A program made the translations under genes and the position numbers. Source: an uncultured Ruminococcus sp. (GTDB taxonomy: Bacteria > Bacillota > Clostridia > Oscillospirales > Ruminococcaceae). From it: DNA of 7,907 bases. This document shows positions 5,573 through 7,907 of this stretch, piece by piece. The first letter of the stretch is position 1. Every line of letters begins with the position of its first letter. The stretch is from positions 1 through 7,907 of the forward strand of contig CAMCMW010000056.1 of NCBI GenBank assembly GCA_945876155.1, given 5' to 3'. The notes under the pieces were generated by a model. The model did no database searches. It saw only the letters and a program-made list of their open reading frames with translations, and was not told where the DNA came from.

Positions 5573-5977
5573 ATGGTATGTTTTAATAAGACTTTTAATG
5601 GTATTGATTTTGATGTGTCTTTTGAGGATAAGGTTAATTTATTTTCAGGTATGTCCGGTGAGGGTAAGACTTTTCTCTTTACTGTTCTGGAGAGTTATTT
5701 TATTAATAATGATATAAGTTATCAGTATTACAATTCAAGTAGTTTACGTTTTGGTATTAATGAATTGATTTCGGGGTGTACAGGCAGGAGTGTAATAATA
5801 TTTGATAATGCAGACCTTTATTTAACACAGGAGCTTTTAGACTATGCTGTTAGTCAGGCTGATACAGTTATTATGAGTATGAAATTGTATTGCAAGTTGA
5901 GATTTGATTCTTTTGATTTTTATGCAGTAAAATACAGCGGAAACAGTTTGATTGTGCGTAAGGAGGATAAGTTATAA
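5573..5977 (+). CDS. Minimal P-loop NTPase, third gene of the kinase operon
   Basis: The 134-residue protein has a clear Walker A motif, G26-M-S-G-E-G-K32-T33, after a beta strand (VNLFS), and a likely Walker B, SVIIFD78-NAD81, where the usual second acidic residue is Asn79. ADTVIMSMK (96-104) could be the sensor strand that follows. The N-terminal FNGIDFDVSFEDKVNLFSG resembles the start of AAA/ABC-ATPase domains of the SMC/RecF type, but no ABC signature, coiled coil, lid domain or membrane segment is present, so it is a bare nucleotide-binding core, far shorter than usual for AAA or ABC proteins. It might act as a nucleotide switch or need its neighbours to complete an ATPase. The ATG is two bases after the preceding stop; a weak AAAGGA lies 12 bases upstream, so translation may depend on coupling. 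The reading frame is complete and ends with a good Shine-Dalgarno sequence inside its last codons. Nucleotide binding is well supported, function is not. Confidence 0.82.
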   Translation: MVCFNKTFNGIDFDVSFEDKVNLFSGMSGEGKTFLFTVLESYFINNDISYQYYNSSSLRFGINELISGCTGRSVIIFDNADLYLTQELLDYAVSQADTVIMSMKLYCKLRFDSFDFYAVKYSGNSLIVRKEDKL

Positions 5978-6031
5978 TTATGAAAGCTTTATAATGTTGA
6001 AGTACAGGTCGAAAATAATGATTACCACCCC
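5960..6031 (+). pseudogene. Perfect Shine-Dalgarno followed by a possible remnant of a fourth operon gene
   Basis: AAGGAGG at 5960-5966, inside the last codons of the NTPase gene, precedes an ATG at 5980 that reads only MKAL before a stop. Removing one A from the AAA at 5983-5985 would give MKLYNVEVQVENNDYHP up to a stop at 6031, which looks like a natural protein start. This could be the decayed 5' end of a fourth gene. The 13-base spacing is long, and the evidence is a single short stretch, so chance remains quite possible. Confidence 0.22.
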
Positions 6032-6152
6032 TAAGAGAATAAGATATTATCAGTTCAATAATAAGTGATTTCGGCACTTGATTTGTCAACATAGAATTAA
6101 CACAAAAATTGGGTACTGACTATAGTTAGTACCCCTATTTATATAGGTCAGC

Positions 6153-6186
6153 CCCCTTCCATGAGTTTTCATGGAGGGGATTTTTT
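6153..6186 (+). terminator. Strong intrinsic terminator closing the three-gene operon
   Basis: CCCCTTCCATGA (6153-6164) pairs with TCATGGAGGGG (6169-6179) with one bulged T, around the loop GTTT, followed one base later by TTTTTT (6181-6186). It lies about 176 bases after the NTPase stop and separates that unit from the next gene. Confidence 0.9.
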
Positions 6187-6235
6187 CTGCGGAAAAGTAT
6201 CCCGGAGTTTAGTCTATAGATTTTTACTGTAAGTA

Positions 6236-6244
6236 TGATATAAT
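6236..6244 (+). promoter_or_regulatory. Extended -10 promoter ahead of the 109-residue gene
   Basis: TGATATAAT fits the extended -10 form (TGnTATAAT), which explains the lack of a recognisable -35 (the nearest is TAGATT at 6217-6222). Transcription would start near 6251, leaving only about 14 bases before the ATG, just enough for the GGAGG site at 6253-6257. Confidence 0.65.
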
Positions 6245-6264
6245 TGGGGTATGGAGGTGCGGCT

Positions 6265-6594
6265 ATGAGCAGTAAAGAATATTCAATATCTGAGGAAAAT
6301 ATAAAGCTTGTTTATTTTCGTTCATACAGTGATTTCTGCTATGATGTGGGCGGTGATTTTTTTGTTACCGTTTCACAGAATAATGATGGCTTTACAGAGA
6401 TACATGGAAAAATCAGTGATATCACAAGAAAGCTTTTGATTTTCAGGCAGCCAGCAATTCTGGTATTCAATGAGATTTCGCCTACAGACTTCATTTATTC
6501 AGCATGGGGGTATTTGAAAGAGAATTTCCTTGATGAGGTGTGGAGGGAGTTTGGTGAGGCAGATGAATTAATCAGAGGTTTAGTATCAAAATAA
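6265..6594 (+). CDS. Hypothetical protein of 109 residues, family not recognised
   Basis: I do not recognise this protein. It is a soluble, acidic, 109-residue chain with no signal peptide or membrane segment. The pattern suggests strands in the first half (KLVYFRSYSDFCYDV, DFFVTVSQ, FTEIHGKISD) and a helical end (FIYSAWGYLKENFLDEVWREFGEADELIRGLV). The single Cys (C25) and four Phe/Tyr-rich stretches are not a known motif. The ATG at 6265 follows GGAGG (6253-6257) by seven bases; an upstream in-frame TTG at 6244 lies inside the -10 element and is not credible. It has its own extended -10 promoter, stands after the terminator of the kinase operon, and no terminator is visible before the lipoprotein promoter. 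It may therefore be independent of both neighbours. Coding potential is supported by the site, frame length and amino acid composition. Confidence 0.75.
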   Translation: MSSKEYSISEENIKLVYFRSYSDFCYDVGGDFFVTVSQNNDGFTEIHGKISDITRKLLIFRQPAILVFNEISPTDFIYSAWGYLKENFLDEVWREFGEADELIRGLVSK

Positions 6595-6626
6595 TACGTA
6601 TTGCTACAAAAGGCCGTTATAAATTA

Positions 6627-6655
6627 TTGACATTATTTCTCTATTGAGATATAAT
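6627..6655 (+). promoter_or_regulatory. Perfect consensus SigA promoter of the lipoprotein gene
   Basis: TTGACA (6627-6632) and TATAAT (6650-6655) are separated by exactly 17 bases, the full vegetative consensus. The predicted start near 6662 leaves a leader of about 40 bases before the ATG at 6702. Strong, unregulated expression would be expected unless a repressor acts. Confidence 0.92.
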
Positions 6656-6701
6656 ATAAAAGAAGTTTAAAAAATACAAGAATATAACAGAGGTGCTGAA
6701 T

Positions 6702-7907
6702 ATGCGTAAAAAGAAAATGGTTTCGGTATGTCTTGCCTTGAGTTTATTGCTGACCGGAGTTTTATGCGGGTGCGGTAAAGAGAAGAAAGAAGAAGTAAAC
6801 GAAAATGTTTCTTCAGTTGAAACTGATGAATCATCAGGTAAATCTGTAATAGAAAATATAGTGGACAGTACTTCTTTAACGGATAAGATTTATGCAGACT
6901 ATCTGAAAGAACAGAGACTTTGCACAATAAGCAAAGGGTTCAGAATTATTGAACCGGGTGTGGCAAAGGATAACCCTAATGGTCTTGCTGGTGCGGTGAA
7001 GTATGATTTTGACGGTGACAAGACAGATGAACTTGTTACATTTACCTTTGAAAGAAACACACAGAACGGTGAAGATATCCGCATAGATTATATAAATGTT
7101 ACTACTGATGGTACAGAAGTTGCAGACAGCAAGTATCTGACAGAACTTGTAGACCTTGAAGATATATATAATGATCACATCGAAAATACAATTTATTTTT
7201 CGGATACATCAGTAGTAGAAATAGTCACATCAGAATATAATGATAAAATGTATTTTGGGTGTATTGTTGGTGAAACCCATGATTTAGACGGTCTTGATAC
7301 GGTATATACTGCATGCAGTGTTTTTTCTGTAGATAACAATGAATTAAAAATAATGTCATCCATGGTTTATGACTATTATCCAATATCTTCAATGATATAC
7401 GCTGATGTGTTACCGCCGGTTTTTGGAGAAAACTATAAATCCGAAAAGTTGATTGCCACCAAGGAAGATTCAAGTTTTGCAAAAGACACAATTGAGAAAA
7501 TAAATTCATGTACTGTCGATAAAGGAAAAGAATTGCTATATGCAAATTATAATAGTCTTGAAGCTAAACATGGCAGTGTATATACTGAATCGGTTAGTCC
7601 TGGAAATACAAAAACGCTAATCCAATCTGTATTTTCAAATATGCTGAATGAATTCGGACTTGATGTTGTAAATAATCTTTTTGAAACTGATACTGATAAA
7701 ACAGAAAATTCTATATATTTTGATTTGGCATACAATGAAAAAGTACGAAGGATAATACATACAAAACAAGTTTTATCATGTATAGAAAACGATGAGTATG
7801 TTGGAGTAGAATTATCTCTTTCTTCTGACCTTGAAGAAATAATCGGCAATGATTCTCCCTATTCTGAGCCTTTTGCAGATGAACTTGCACTTTACGAAGA
7901 CATTCTG
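6702..7907 (+). CDS. Putative secreted lipoprotein, 3' end beyond the window
   Basis: The frame stays open for 402 codons to the last base of the window, so the C-terminus is not seen. The start is ATG 6702, six bases after AGAGGTG (6689-6695). The N-terminus is a lipoprotein signal peptide: MRKKK, a hydrophobic core, and a lipobox LCGC with the likely lipidated Cys24 (the -2 residue, Cys22, is unusual). A charged, Glu/Ser-rich linker to about residue 55 then leads to the folded part. YDFDGDKTDELVTF (101-114) resembles the D-x-D-G-D calcium loop of FG-GAP/VCBS-type repeats. The rest is rich in Asp, Glu, Ser and Tyr, as in surface proteins, and shows no enzyme motif I can name. It should be anchored to the outer face of the membrane. 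It has its own consensus promoter. Function is unknown; a substrate-sensing or cell-surface role is only a guess. Confidence 0.85.
   Translation, partial: MRKKKMVSVCLALSLLLTGVLCGCGKEKKEEVNENVSSVETDESSGKSVIENIVDSTSLTDKIYADYLKEQRLCTISKGFRIIEPGVAKDNPNGLAGAVKYDFDGDKTDELVTFTFERNTQNGEDIRIDYINVTTDGTEVADSKYLTELVDLEDIYNDHIENTIYFSDTSVVEIVTSEYNDKMYFGCIVGETHDLDGLDTVYTACSVFSVDNNELKIMSSMVYDYYPISSMIYADVLPPVFGENYKSEKLIATKEDSSFAKDTIEKINSCTVDKGKELLYANYNSLEAKHGSVYTESVSPGNTKTLIQSVFSNMLNEFGLDVVNNLFETDTDKTENSIYFDLAYNEKVRRIIHTKQVLSCIENDEYVGVELSLSSDLEEIIGNDSPYSEPFADELALYEDIL

Larger units (their letters stand above)
5978..6264 (+). other. Non-coding spacer with a hairpin and alternative pairing ahead of the terminator
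   Basis: No convincing gene lies here. A TATAAT at 5990-5995 has no good -35. A 10-pair stem with one G-U pair joins GGGTACTGAC (6111-6120) and GTTAGTACCC (6125-6134) around TATA; on the minus strand it is followed by AATTTTTG, so it might also stop minus-strand transcription. The bases CTGACTATA (6116-6124) can alternatively pair with TATAGGTCAG (6142-6151) with one bulged G. A 24-codon basic reading frame at 5994-6068 has no ribosome binding site. The spacer may be a 3' untranslated region or hold a small RNA. Confidence 0.5.

Noticed and set aside
5871..6092. Minus-strand frame across the end of the NTPase gene
   Set aside because: It overlaps coding sequence, has a low-complexity translation and no ribosome binding site.
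6667..7849. Minus-strand frames opposite the lipoprotein gene (6667-6927, 6876-7178, 6899-7084, 7225-7545, 7547-7849)
   Set aside because: The plus strand here has a signal peptide, promoter and continuous open frame, and the minus-strand translations look random.
1..7907. CRISPR array, tRNA or rRNA gene, insertion sequence or integrase
   Set aside because: No regularly spaced repeats, cloverleaf, transposase or recombinase motif, or terminal inverted repeats were found on reading both strands.

Overview
The window looks like chromosome of a low-to-mid GC Gram-positive anaerobe of the Clostridia, most likely Ruminococcus or a close relative. The main evidence is a secreted leucine-rich-repeat protein ending in a type I dockerin (the cellulosome anchoring module), a cotJ spore-coat operon, strong SigA-type promoters, purine-rich ribosome binding sites and a C-terminally open lipoprotein of a Ruminococcaceae type. 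The genus is an inference; no rRNA or tRNA gene is present to fix it.

Region 1 (1-1107) holds a YghZ-type aldo/keto reductase on the minus strand with its own near-consensus promoter. Region 2 (1108-1917) reads the other way and is a cotJA-cotJB-cotJC operon whose third gene is cut short: cotJC keeps its first ~62 codons, then diverges and stops, 7 bases before the end of a convergent XRE-family regulator. The spore-coat manganese-catalase-like enzyme is therefore probably lost here.

Region 3 (1925-3847) has the XRE regulator (minus strand) and, diverging from it, the dockerin-bearing BspA-type LRR protein with a good promoter and a strong terminator.

Region 4 (3880-6186) is the most novel part: a self-contained transcription unit of three tightly packed genes between its own promoter and a strong terminator. 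They encode a HipA/CtkA-like kinase with an Asn-to-Asp change at a metal-binding position, a 149-residue protein resembling the DUF4869 family, and a 134-residue minimal P-loop NTPase. No known system that I can name has this exact composition. Co-transcription makes a shared function likely; a defence, toxin or signalling role is only a hypothesis. A perfect Shine-Dalgarno sequence at the end of the third gene leads into what looks like the remnant of a fourth gene, followed by hairpin-rich non-coding sequence.

Region 5 (6236-7907) contains an unrecognised 109-residue protein behind an extended -10 promoter, and then a lipoprotein gene behind a perfect consensus SigA promoter. The lipoprotein gene runs off the end of the window with no stop codon.
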